A stretch of DNA of 33,088 bases from JAUPVN01 sp964423475 (lineage in GTDB: Bacteria; Patescibacteriota; Saccharimonadia; Saccharimonadales; CAIOMD01), in NCBI GenBank assembly GCA_964423475.1, contig CAYRFD010000004.1, positions 1-33,088 of the forward strand, in the 5' to 3' direction. Position 1 is the first letter of the stretch; the number at the start of each line of letters is the position of its first letter. Shown here one piece after another: positions 8,936-14,056 of this stretch. A model generated the notes under the pieces. That model saw nothing but the letters and a program-made list of their open reading frames with translations. It ran no database searches and was not told the DNA's origin. The position numbers and the translations under genes are program-made.

Positions 8936-9426
8936 TGAGTTGCGGCAGTGCTACCACGAGCCTCTATATTTGCCTGTAATGAATTAAGTTGTTGGTCTGG
9001 GCGATCTATATCTTTTAAAACAAGTTCTTTGTCTAGCTTTGGTATTACAATATGAACATCTCCAAAACCGTAACGCTTACCAAGATAGTCTTGTGTCATG
9101 CGCACAGATATAATAGATTCGTATCGGTAAACGGTTTTTGATCCACCTAGTTTTCCGGCTTTTTCATAAATAATAATTGATTCTGGGGTAATTTCGTAAC
9201 GCACGCGGTCCCAGCGTATTTTTGAACGTATGGCTGTGTAGCCCCATCCAAAAAATAAAATAAGCCATGTTCCGGCAATTAAAAACCAGCCCTGATTTTT
9301 TGTCCAGCTAAACATTATTGAAATAACAATTGTAGCTGCTACGCCAAGTATTAATGCAATAACCCCGGTACTAATTATTTTTGATTCTAAACCCGATCTG
9401 CTACGGTGAAGTAATTTTGCATCCAT
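8920..9426 (-). CDS. Membrane-anchored bacterial PH-domain (bPH2/YdbS-like) protein
   Basis: 168 residues. Two adjacent hydrophobic helices (about 17-37 and 44-63) anchor it in the membrane, followed by a basic stretch and a bacterial PH domain (about 75-155). The signature strands are 'RYEITPESIIIYEKAG', 'TVYRYESIISVRMTQ' and 'FGDVHIVIP'. This is the usual layout of single-domain YdbS-like proteins, whose biochemical role is not established; they are thought to scaffold membrane complexes. The ATG directly follows the stop of the DUF4203 gene (TAAATG), so the pair is one operon, and a shared envelope function is likely. It converges on the LexA-like gene. Confidence 0.8.
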   Translation of the reverse strand: MDAKLLHRSRSGLESKIISTGVIALILGVAATIVISIMFSWTKNQGWFLIAGTWLILFFGWGYTAIRSKIRWDRVRYEITPESIIIYEKAGKLGGSKTVYRYESIISVRMTQDYLGKRYGFGDVHIVIPKLDKELVLKDIDRPDQQLNSLQANIEARGSTAATHSLIN

Positions 9427-10092
9427 TTAAGAGTCTTTTTTATAACTATTTGTAGATTGCTTGGGGGCGCCGTAGGCTGTTGTCCAAGAATCGAGTGTGG
9501 TTTTTTTGGTGGTTTTGATCTGAACAATTAGACCAATTATAAATAAAATAACAAGTGCTATTAACCAAAAGGTGTTATTTTCTATAGTTTGAACATTTGT
9601 AATGTAGTCTAGGCTTGTTCGTTCTATCTTGCCAAAGGCTAGTAACAAGCCCTTAATTATAGCTAGGCCGCCAGCAAAAGATGTTAGTGCAATTAATAAG
9701 TATTTAGCAGCGTTAAAACCTATTGTAGCTATTGCGAATACTATACCAAGAGTAATGCCTATTAAGGCAGATATAAATCCTTTATCTATGCCAATTAAGC
9801 TTAGTAAACCAGTACCAACCCAGTAGCCTAGGCTTGCTCCCAATAATACAACCGCCAAACTGTAAAAAAAGTATGCACATAATGCAAATACAAACCCCAC
9901 AATTAAACCAACTACAATACCCATAGTTGTGCCTATAAAAGCTGTATTAAAGGCATCTGCTGCTCCAGCTGCACCAATGGTAAACCCTGCAAAAAAGCCC
10001 CAAAGTGGTAATAAAATTCTTGCAAGTATATAGCCGCTAAATAGCATCAGCGCACCAATCCCTATTGATATTATTCCAAGCACTATATCCAT
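9427..10092 (-). CDS. DUF4203-type polytopic membrane protein
   Basis: 221 residues with seven or so closely spaced Gly/Ala-rich hydrophobic helices up to residue 200, then a short basic, polar tail. The early Gly-rich pair of helices ('LPLWGFFAGFTIGAAGA') and the later 'FNAAKYLLIALTSFAGG' match the DUF4203/TMEM198-like pattern. Function is unknown. The start is supported by GGGAG ahead of the ATG, although a TATAAT on the minus strand lies only 12 bases upstream, so the GGGAG may not be transcribed. It forms an operon with the PH-domain gene and is divergent from the tRNA-Asn gene. Confidence 0.75.
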   Translation of the reverse strand: MDIVLGIISIGIGALMLFSGYILARILLPLWGFFAGFTIGAAGAADAFNTAFIGTTMGIVVGLIVGFVFALCAYFFYSLAVVLLGASLGYWVGTGLLSLIGIDKGFISALIGITLGIVFAIATIGFNAAKYLLIALTSFAGGLAIIKGLLLAFGKIERTSLDYITNVQTIENNTFWLIALVILFIIGLIVQIKTTKKTTLDSWTTAYGAPKQSTNSYKKDS

Positions 10093-10162
10093 TTTAATCT
10101 CCCTATTATAGGTATTATTGTACCTTAAATAATGTATTTTTTAACATAATTAATATTTAGGT

Positions 10163-10192
10163 TTGACCTAACAGAGTAAACTATTTTATACT
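10163..10192 (+). promoter_or_regulatory. Candidate promoter of the tRNA-Asn gene
   Basis: TTGACC (10163-10168) and TATACT (10187-10192) with 18 bases between them, about 65 bases ahead of the mature tRNA. The transcribed leader holds two inverted repeats: TATAGC-ATGC-GCTATA at 10201-10216 and TCCTGG-(6)-CCAGGA at 10237-10254. The second ends 3 bases before the tRNA and could mark the 5' processing region. Confidence 0.55.
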
Positions 10193-10257
10193 AACACAGT
10201 TATAGCATGCGCTATATGTACCTTTTATTTAAATTCTCCTGGGTAATACCAGGATAT

Positions 10258-10332
10258 TCGGGAGTAGCTCAATGGTGGAGCAAGAAGCTGTTAACTTCGA
10301 GGTTGCCGGTTCGAGTCCGGCCTCCCGAGCCA
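10258..10332 (+). tRNA. tRNA-Asn (anticodon GTT), CCA encoded
   Basis: 75 bases fold fully: acceptor TCGGGAG/CTCCCGA, D stem GCTC/GAGC, anticodon loop CTGTTAA with GTT at 10290-10292, 5-base variable loop, T stem GCCGG/CCGGC with loop TTCGAGT, discriminator G and encoded CCA. The anticodon stem has one A-G mismatch at its outer pair (27-43). Its 3' end runs straight into a terminator hairpin, and that junction recurs twice downstream as the boundary of accessory genes. Confidence 0.95.
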
Positions 10333-10392
10333 AGCATAAGCACTTTGCAAAAGCAGAGTGTTTTTTCTTTTGTAAGATATAATTAAATTATG
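10327..10392 (+). repeat. Composite repeat, copy A (tRNA 3' end, terminator, TATAAT, start codon)
   Basis: Starts inside the tRNA acceptor stem with GAGCCAAGCATAAGCACT, then the hairpin CACTTTGC-AAAA-GCAGAGTG (10341-10360, one G-U pair) and T6 (10361-10366). It ends with TATAAT (10378-10383) exactly 6 bases before the ATG at 10390. Copy B (from 11624) shares 21 identical bases with it and copy C (from 12850) shares 17. Confidence 0.85.
10341..10366 (+). terminator. Rho-independent terminator of tRNA-Asn
   Basis: 8-bp stem CACTTTGC/GCAGAGTG with an AAAA loop and a T6 tract. Confidence 0.85.
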
Positions 10393-10524
10393 ACATCAGA
10401 GTTTTTTAGATTAATGGCTACTGTATATATGATGCTTCGCCATGATAATAATCTATTGCTATTGAGGCCAAAGAGCTTTATGACATTACAGAAAGGAAAA
10501 TCTTGTGAAATTTTTGGAGCATAG
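10390..10524 (+). pseudogene. Remnant of a NUDIX-type gene (N-terminal 44 codons)
   Basis: The ATG at 10390 opens a 44-codon frame. Its middle, MATVYMMLRHDNNLLLLRPK, resembles the first beta-strands of NUDIX hydrolases (hydrophobic strand, short turn, 'LLLLRP'). The frame then continues into unrelated residues and stops at 10522-10524, without a NUDIX box. The start is preceded by TATAAT at 6 bases, as for the intact NUDIX gene at 12909. I read it as the head of a decayed cassette gene; an independent small protein is possible. Confidence 0.4.
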
Positions 10525-10527
10525 AAG

Positions 10528-11445
10528 ATGACAAAAATTGTAGTTACAAATAACCAAGATTTTTCAGTAGAGCAAAAAGAGAGGCTGGAAAGTTTAGGCG
10601 AAGTTACTTATTACGACACCCTGCCCAAGGATGGAGCTGAATATCTAGATCGAGTAAAAGACGCTCACATAATCTGCTCAGGCACGGCTGGGCTCCAAGA
10701 GGCCTATCAGCAGCTCAAAGATGTTTATATAACAGTTGCATTTGTGAGTGTAGCCTTTGTAGATGTAAACGTTTTAGAGAAAAACAATGTCACAATTTCT
10801 AATGCACCTGGTGCTAACAGACACGCGGTATCAGAGTGGATTATGGCAATGGTCACTTTGCTTATGCGTAACCTACCTGATGCTATTAATAGAGAAGAAA
10901 CCTACAGGAAGGATGGAAGCCTACCACCAATTACGCCTGGCTTGGCAGGTAATAAGATAACTGTTTTGGGACAAGGTAACGTAGGTAGGCGTGTTGGTGA
11001 ACTAGCGGAAGCATACGGTATGCAGGTGAGTTTTTTCAAACGTGGTGATGACTTAAATATTTCTGTCAAAAACGCTGATGTAGTCGTGGATACTCTGAGT
11101 AGCAACACAACAACATACAGGATTCTGGGAACCAATTTTTTCAACTCAATGAAACAAGGTTCGTACTTCGTGACAGTTACGAGAGGTGAGATCGTTGACG
11201 AAGATGCAATGTTAGAAGCATTAGATAGTGGAAGACTGAAAGGCGTTGCTAGCGATTGTGGTGGTATCTTGGTTGGGGACACAGAAGACCCTCTTTATAA
11301 AAAACTACTGGCACACCCTAAAGTTTTAGTAACGCCTCACATTTCATATAACTCTGAGATGAGTCGCCAAATGGGAGCAGACATAATGATTGATAACGTT
11401 GAGGCTTATATAAATGGTAAACCGCAGAATCTAGTTAAAGGATAG
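10528..11445 (+). CDS. D-2-hydroxyacid dehydrogenase family protein
   Basis: 305 residues, close to the family norm of 310-330. The NAD-binding domain carries GQGNVG (Gly148, Gly150, Gly153). The catalytic Arg is Arg219 in TVTRGEIVDEDAM and the catalytic His is His271 in TPHIS. The usual catalytic Glu segment (ALDVFxxEP) reads ASDCGGILVGDTEDP, so that Glu is not obvious. The substrate could be a 2-keto/2-hydroxyacid (phosphoglycerate-, glycerate- or lactate-type) but cannot be assigned. The SD is weak (GGAG at 10516-10519, overlapping the preceding remnant). Codon use is visibly richer in G and C than in the flanking genes (many CTG, CTC, GCC, AAG), a sign of recent transfer. It is the cargo of the first cassette after tRNA-Asn. 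Confidence 0.85.
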   Translation: MTKIVVTNNQDFSVEQKERLESLGEVTYYDTLPKDGAEYLDRVKDAHIICSGTAGLQEAYQQLKDVYITVAFVSVAFVDVNVLEKNNVTISNAPGANRHAVSEWIMAMVTLLMRNLPDAINREETYRKDGSLPPITPGLAGNKITVLGQGNVGRRVGELAEAYGMQVSFFKRGDDLNISVKNADVVVDTLSSNTTTYRILGTNFFNSMKQGSYFVTVTRGEIVDEDAMLEALDSGRLKGVASDCGGILVGDTEDPLYKKLLAHPKVLVTPHISYNSEMSRQMGADIMIDNVEAYINGKPQNLVKG

Positions 11446-11623
11446 TATGAAAAAGTATAGCTATGGTGTTCACACAACCCACCAAGAAGGCCATTGATTA
11501 TCTGTTCAGTGCCATAAAGTGTGATAAAGTTAATCGTAAATTTAGTCTTTTTGCTAAATCTTTCAGATAGTTACCCTCAACTTGATACTCCAAAGATAGG
11601 TTGCTGATTGAGGTATATAGGGG
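11446..11623 (+). other. Non-coding remainder of the first cassette
   Basis: 178 bases with only short open frames, such as a 16-codon frame from 11447 starting MKKYSYGVHTTHQEGH. No hairpin followed by T's and no recognisable gene. It is probably decayed coding sequence between the dehydrogenase gene and repeat copy B. Confidence 0.4.
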
Positions 11624-11685
11624 GAGCCAAGCATAAGCACTTTGTAAAAGCAAAGTGTTTTTGTTTGTGAGACAATGAAGCTATG
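11624..11685 (+). repeat. Composite repeat, copy B
   Basis: Repeats the tRNA-Asn 3' junction (GAGCCAAGCATAAGCACT...) without a tRNA in front. The hairpin is CACTTTG-TAAAAG-CAAAGTG (11638-11657) followed by T5GT3. GACAAT (11671-11676) lies 6 bases before the ATG at 11683, the same spacing as the TATAAT boxes in copies A and C. Confidence 0.85.
11638..11662 (+). terminator. Rho-independent terminator in repeat copy B
   Basis: Perfect 7-bp stem CACTTTG/CAAAGTG with a 6-base loop and TTTTT. Confidence 0.8.
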
Positions 11686-12054
11686 CAAATTTTAGGAATC
11701 GCGCTATCTTTGTTTCTTCTGTCTTTTGCAATATTTCAATTACTTTTGGTTATGGGAGCGCCTTACGGCGAAGCTGCTTGGGGAGGACGGCAAGGAAAAA
11801 TATTGCCTAGAAACTATCGCATCGCAAGTGTATTCTCTTGTCTATTCTTTATCATTTCGATTTTAGTAGTTTTATCAGCGACGGGGATAATTAATTTGTT
11901 TAGTTCGGCATTTGTAGATAGCTACATGTGGTTTTTAACTGTTTATCTAGGCTTAGGAATTATTATGAATGCAATCTCTAGAAGCAAAATAGAAAGATAT
12001 TGGGCACCAGTTATAGCTGTAATGTTTATTCTTTGCCTTATGATATTGCTTTAA
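11683..12054 (+). CDS. Small integral membrane protein, function unknown
   Basis: 123 residues with four membrane helices (about 2-24, 49-71, 79-98, 103-123). The conserved-looking polar loop between helices 1 and 2 reads 'GAPYGEAAWGGRQGKILPRN'. The loop's Gly/Trp/Arg pattern suggests a conserved family, but I cannot name a function. There is no SD; the start lies directly after repeat copy B, consistent with leaderless expression. It is the first gene of the second cassette. In the same frame, after the stop, a 43-codon Cys-containing open stretch continues to 12186. Confidence 0.7.
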   Translation: MQILGIALSLFLLSFAIFQLLLVMGAPYGEAAWGGRQGKILPRNYRIASVFSCLFFIISILVVLSATGIINLFSSAFVDSYMWFLTVYLGLGIIMNAISRSKIERYWAPVIAVMFILCLMILL

Positions 12055-12186
12055 TTATTTAATTTGCATTATGTCCAAGACTGCGGGCCAAACTGTAAAA
12101 TACAAAGCCGGAACTGTGAAAATGGTTATGACTTTGTATATGCTCAAGCTAGAATTGAGTCTGATTTTACTGTTATAGTTAAGTAA
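12055..12186 (+). pseudogene. Possible gene fragment with Cys-rich peptide, just upstream of peptidase E
   Basis: 43 sense codons without an early ATG, containing 'HYVQDCGPNCKIQSRNCENG' and then 'YDFVYAQARIESDFTVIVK', end in a TAA that overlaps the next ATG (TAATG). The composition (three Cys, ordered hydrophobic pattern) looks like real coding sequence, and the stop/start overlap looks like a relic of operon coupling. It is in the same frame as the membrane protein gene before it. Assignment as the tail of a truncated gene is inference. Confidence 0.35.
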
Positions 12187-12785
12187 TGACAAAGTACGTT
12201 CTTAATTCTGGTAATACGTCACAATACCCAGAGAAGCAAAAAGCATTCTTTGCAGAAATCCTGAAAGGCCTTGGTACGCGCCCCAAAATACTTATAGTAT
12301 TATTTTCAAGATCGCGAGAATACTGGGAAGAAACATTTCAAAAATACGAAAGTGCCACAAAAAATGCTGTTTCAGACGACATTGAAGCTGTATTTGAAAT
12401 GGCAATGCCAGACACATTTATAAATCAGATAAAAAATAACGATATCGTTTATATTCTTGGTGGTGATGACTATTTATTGCGTTTTTGGTTTGACAAGTAC
12501 GACATACCTAATATTTGGGAGAATAAAGTTGTCGCTGGTAGCTCTGCTGGATCAAGCATCTTGGTTAGGCACTTTTGGACGTGTGACTGGCGGGAGAATA
12601 TGGATGGTTTAGGCGTACTTCCAATTAAATTTATCCCACACTACAATTCAAATTATGGCACAGATGACCCATATCGTGGTGGCATTGATTGGGAACAAGC
12701 AAAGGATGAATTGAAACATTACGGTGATATAAATTTACCAATATACGCTATTGAAGAAGGTGATTTTATAGTTTTTGAACAATAG
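12186..12785 (+). CDS. pepE: Peptidase E-like serine peptidase (family S51)
   Basis: 199 residues. The nucleophile elbow is GSSAGSS with Ser120, matching the GTSAG motif of S51 dipeptidase E and cyanophycinase. 'IVYILGGDDYLLRFW' (88-102) is the conserved strand and turn before it, and His152 in FIPHYNS is the likely catalytic His. S51 peptidases cleave dipeptides with N-terminal Asp in the cytoplasm. It lies in the second cassette after a probable gene fragment whose stop overlaps its start. Such peptidases are common on accessory elements; the exact substrate is not certain. Confidence 0.85.
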   Translation: MTKYVLNSGNTSQYPEKQKAFFAEILKGLGTRPKILIVLFSRSREYWEETFQKYESATKNAVSDDIEAVFEMAMPDTFINQIKNNDIVYILGGDDYLLRFWFDKYDIPNIWENKVVAGSSAGSSILVRHFWTCDWRENMDGLGVLPIKFIPHYNSNYGTDDPYRGGIDWEQAKDELKHYGDINLPIYAIEEGDFIVFEQ

Positions 12786-12846
12786 CAAGCACATTCAAAT
12801 TACTTAGACAACAAAAGAGTCTTGCTTGATAACTTGCTTTATTGTT
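12778..12846. repeat. Imperfect inverted repeat spanning the end of pepE to repeat copy C
   Basis: AACAATAGCAAG (12778-12789) pairs with CTTGCTTTATTGTT (12833-12846), leaving a 2-base bulge. CTTGCT also occurs at 12821-12826. It sits just before copy C and may be a transcript-end structure or a recombination-site relic. Confidence 0.4.
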
Positions 12847-12862
12847 GTAAGCCAAGCATAAG

Positions 12863-12886
12863 CACTATGATAACGTAGTGTTTTTT
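12863..12886 (+). terminator. Rho-independent terminator in repeat copy C
   Basis: 7-bp stem CACTATG/CGTAGTG (one T-G pair), ATAA loop and T6. Confidence 0.8.
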
Positions 12887-12896
12887 GTTTTCGGGG

Positions 12897-12902
12897 TATA
12901 AT
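12897..12902 (+). promoter_or_regulatory. -10 box of the NUDIX gene
   Basis: Consensus TATAAT with 6 bases to the ATG; the transcript would begin at or next to the start codon. Confidence 0.5.
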
Positions 12903-12908
12903 TATATT

Positions 12909-13361
12909 ATGAGAACTATACATCGCGATATTGCTGGTGGTTTTATATTTTCTAAAGATGGAAAGTTACTGTTAGGTAAGAACCGAAAAGGTGGGGTGTA
13001 TGAGGGCTCGTTTGTAGTGCCAGGTGGCGGAGTAGATGATGGTGAAACTAAAGAGGCCGCGCTTAGACGCGAAATGCTTGAGGAAACGGGTATAGATACA
13101 AACACTGCTACTGTAACGCCACTTTATCAATCATCGGGCGAACACGAAAAAACACTTAGAGATACTGGCGAGCGAGTGTCTGTAAAAATGAAATTTTACA
13201 ACTATCGTATTGATCTTAGCCTAAATGCCGATGAGGTTGTTATAAAAACTGAGGACGATTGGTATCATCCACTCTGGTTTTTGATTGAGGAGCTAAAAAA
13301 TGCAAATTTAAGTGAGCCAACTCGTAATACTCTGGTTGCAACGGGAATTATAAAAGAGTAG
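12909..13361 (+). CDS. NUDIX hydrolase
   Basis: 150 residues from the ATG at 12909; an in-frame TTG at 12885 lies inside the terminator T tract and upstream of the TATAAT, so it is rejected. The NUDIX box is complete: a glycine-rich turn GGGVDDGE, then REMLEETGI carrying the REUXEEXGU core (about residues 42-64). The upstream strand 'GGFIFSKDGKLLLGKN' and the Gly-Gly before the box are typical of enzymes acting on nucleotide sugars or (d)NTPs, for example GDP-mannose hydrolase-like proteins. Substrate unknown. It is the third and last cassette gene behind tRNA-Asn. Confidence 0.9.
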   Translation: MRTIHRDIAGGFIFSKDGKLLLGKNRKGGVYEGSFVVPGGGVDDGETKEAALRREMLEETGIDTNTATVTPLYQSSGEHEKTLRDTGERVSVKMKFYNYRIDLSLNADEVVIKTEDDWYHPLWFLIEELKNANLSEPTRNTLVATGIIKE

Positions 13362-13394
13362 TTGTTGGCTACATATTGCCAAACGTACAATCCT

Positions 13395-13416
13395 CAAACT
13401 GCTCTTTAGTAGTTTG
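13395..13416 (+). terminator. Candidate terminator after the NUDIX gene
   Basis: CAAACTGCT-CTTT-AGTAGTTTG gives a 9-bp stem with one G-T pair. The following T tract is poor (GTAATGTTT), so it may only stabilise the 3' end. Confidence 0.4.
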
Positions 13417-13439
13417 TAATGTTTCATCTAGGAGGATAT

Positions 13440-13478
13440 ATGATTACATATGTGACCCATATGTCTGTTATGTATTAA
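13440..13478 (+). other. 12-codon open frame behind a perfect SD
   Basis: AGGAGG (13430-13435) lies 4 bases before an ATG that opens MITYVTHMSVMY and a TAA. It may be a leader peptide or the head of a lost gene. There is no homology evidence. Confidence 0.25.
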
Positions 13479-13492
13479 CGCTACTGTACTTT

Positions 13493-13501
13493 TGCTATAA
13501 T
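13493..13501 (+). promoter_or_regulatory. Extended -10 promoter (TGCTATAAT) for the 52-residue membrane protein
   Basis: TGCTATAAT fits an extended -10 element; no good -35 is visible. Transcription from about 13508 would give a leader of about 110 bases that contains the structured element at 13518-13586. Confidence 0.55.
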
Positions 13502-13517
13502 TGTATTGTTAGTAAGC

Positions 13518-13586
13518 CCAGACGCATAAAATAACTTCTTAGTCTCAAGAAACAGTTATTATCTGGTTAACAATCAATTAGAGACT
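13518..13586 (+). promoter_or_regulatory. Structured 5' leader, candidate H-type pseudoknot
   Basis: The outer stem CCAGA (13518-13522)/TCTGG (13562-13566) and inner stem AATAACT (13530-13536)/AGTTATT (13554-13560) enclose a 17-base loop. AGTCTC in that loop (13541-13546) is perfectly complementary to GAGACT at 13581-13586, just after the hairpin: an H-type pseudoknot layout. It ends 16 bases before the SD AAGGAG (13603-13608) of the downstream small gene. It matches no riboswitch consensus I know. Confidence 0.4.
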
Positions 13587-13616
13587 CACTTTATTACTAA
13601 ATAAGGAGTCAAAACT

Positions 13617-13775
13617 ATGTCACAAATGCCAAAAGAAGAGCAGACACAGTGGTACGAAAGAACGCATAAGCATTGGCGTTCTTGGGGATCTTGGTTTAGC
13701 TGGGGTTCACCAGTTGGGCTAGGGCTATTTTTGCTTGCTATTGCAGGCGCAGTCTGGATTATTGCTCAGATATAA
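13617..13775 (+). CDS. 52-residue single-pass membrane protein, unknown
   Basis: ATG with a strong SD (AAGGAG at 13603-13608). The N-terminal half is polar and aromatic-rich, with five Trp in the first 30 residues (segment 'HWRSWGSWFSWGSP'). A single helix, 'VGLGLFLLAIAGAVWIIAQI', then reaches the C-terminus. This tail-anchor-like layout places the Trp-rich part at the membrane surface. It is transcribed alone: an extended -10 promoter and structured leader lie upstream and a strong terminator (13782-13837) downstream. I do not recognise the family. Independent signals for transcription, translation and termination make it a convincing small gene. Confidence 0.75.
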   Translation: MSQMPKEEQTQWYERTHKHWRSWGSWFSWGSPVGLGLFLLAIAGAVWIIAQI

Positions 13776-13781
13776 AGCAAT

Positions 13782-13837
13782 AAGTAGTGCATAATATGAA
13801 TTATAATCTGTTATGCACTACTTTTAAGAGTTTTTGT
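13782..13837 (+). terminator. Strong terminator after the 52-residue membrane protein gene
   Basis: AAGTAGTGCATAA/TTATGCACTACTT, a perfect 13-bp stem with a 16-base loop (13782-13823). Downstream sequence includes TTTTT at 13831-13835. Confidence 0.7.
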
Positions 13838-13846
13838 TAAATATTG

Positions 13847-13876
13847 TTGACATGATATTAGTAGGTTTGATAAATT
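13847..13876 (+). promoter_or_regulatory. Promoter with consensus -35 (TTGACA)
   Basis: TTGACA (13847-13852), 18 bases, TAAATT (13871-13876). It drives the structured stretch 13884-14026 and/or the LURP-one gene at 14057. Confidence 0.6.
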
Positions 13877-13883
13877 ATAAATT

Positions 13884-14026
13884 AGGAAGATCAAGTGAAA
13901 CAGCACATTAATATGTAGCCAAGCAAGTTTGATAGTTCGAGTAAGGTTATTTAGTTAGTAGGCTACATCTGTGGGTGCAAATCTTTCTTAGGTTCTAAAA
14001 TAGAGGCACATTTAGTGCCTCTATTT
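13884..14026 (+). ncRNA. Candidate structured leader or small RNA upstream of the LURP-one gene
   Basis: Between a consensus promoter and a strong hairpin lies about 140 bases without a gene. ATGTAGCC (13913-13920) and GGCTACAT (13960-13967) form an 8-bp stem around 39 bases. AAATAGAGGCAC-ATTTA-GTGCCTCTATTT (13998-14026) forms a perfect 12-bp terminal hairpin. A seven-codon frame (GTG at 13894, SD-like AGGAAG before it) sits at its start. The RNA could end at the hairpin (small RNA or attenuator) or continue into the next gene, 30 bases on. No known RNA family fits by eye. Confidence 0.4.
13998..14026 (+). terminator. 12-bp hairpin ahead of the LURP-one gene (terminator or attenuator)
   Basis: Perfect 12-bp stem with a 5-base loop. 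Its 3' arm ends in ATTT and there is no further T tract, so intrinsic termination may be partial. Confidence 0.45.
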
Positions 14027-14056
14027 GCTATTATAGGTTTATAAGGAGATAAAATT

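Larger units (their letters stand above)
12850..12911 (+). repeat. Composite repeat, copy C
   Basis: AGCCAAGCATAAGCACT (12850-12866) is identical to copies A and B. The hairpin CACTATG-ATAA-CGTAGTG (12863-12880) differs in sequence on both arms yet still pairs (compensating changes), followed by T6. TATAAT (12897-12902) is 6 bases before the ATG at 12909. Confidence 0.85.

Noticed and set aside
12055..12186. Stop-codon readthrough extending the 123-residue membrane protein
   Set aside because: The extension is in frame but follows TAA, the most efficient stop in most bacteria, and no readthrough context is visible; a gene fragment is simpler.
13913..13967. Possible tRNA or tRNA pseudogene (GCCAAG and GTTCGAGT are present)
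   Set aside because: No T stem or anticodon stem can be formed around GTTCGAGT, and the 8-bp stem encloses the wrong distances for a tRNA. The GCCAAGCA match to the cassette repeat is only 8 bases with no hairpin after it, so it is not counted as a fourth copy.
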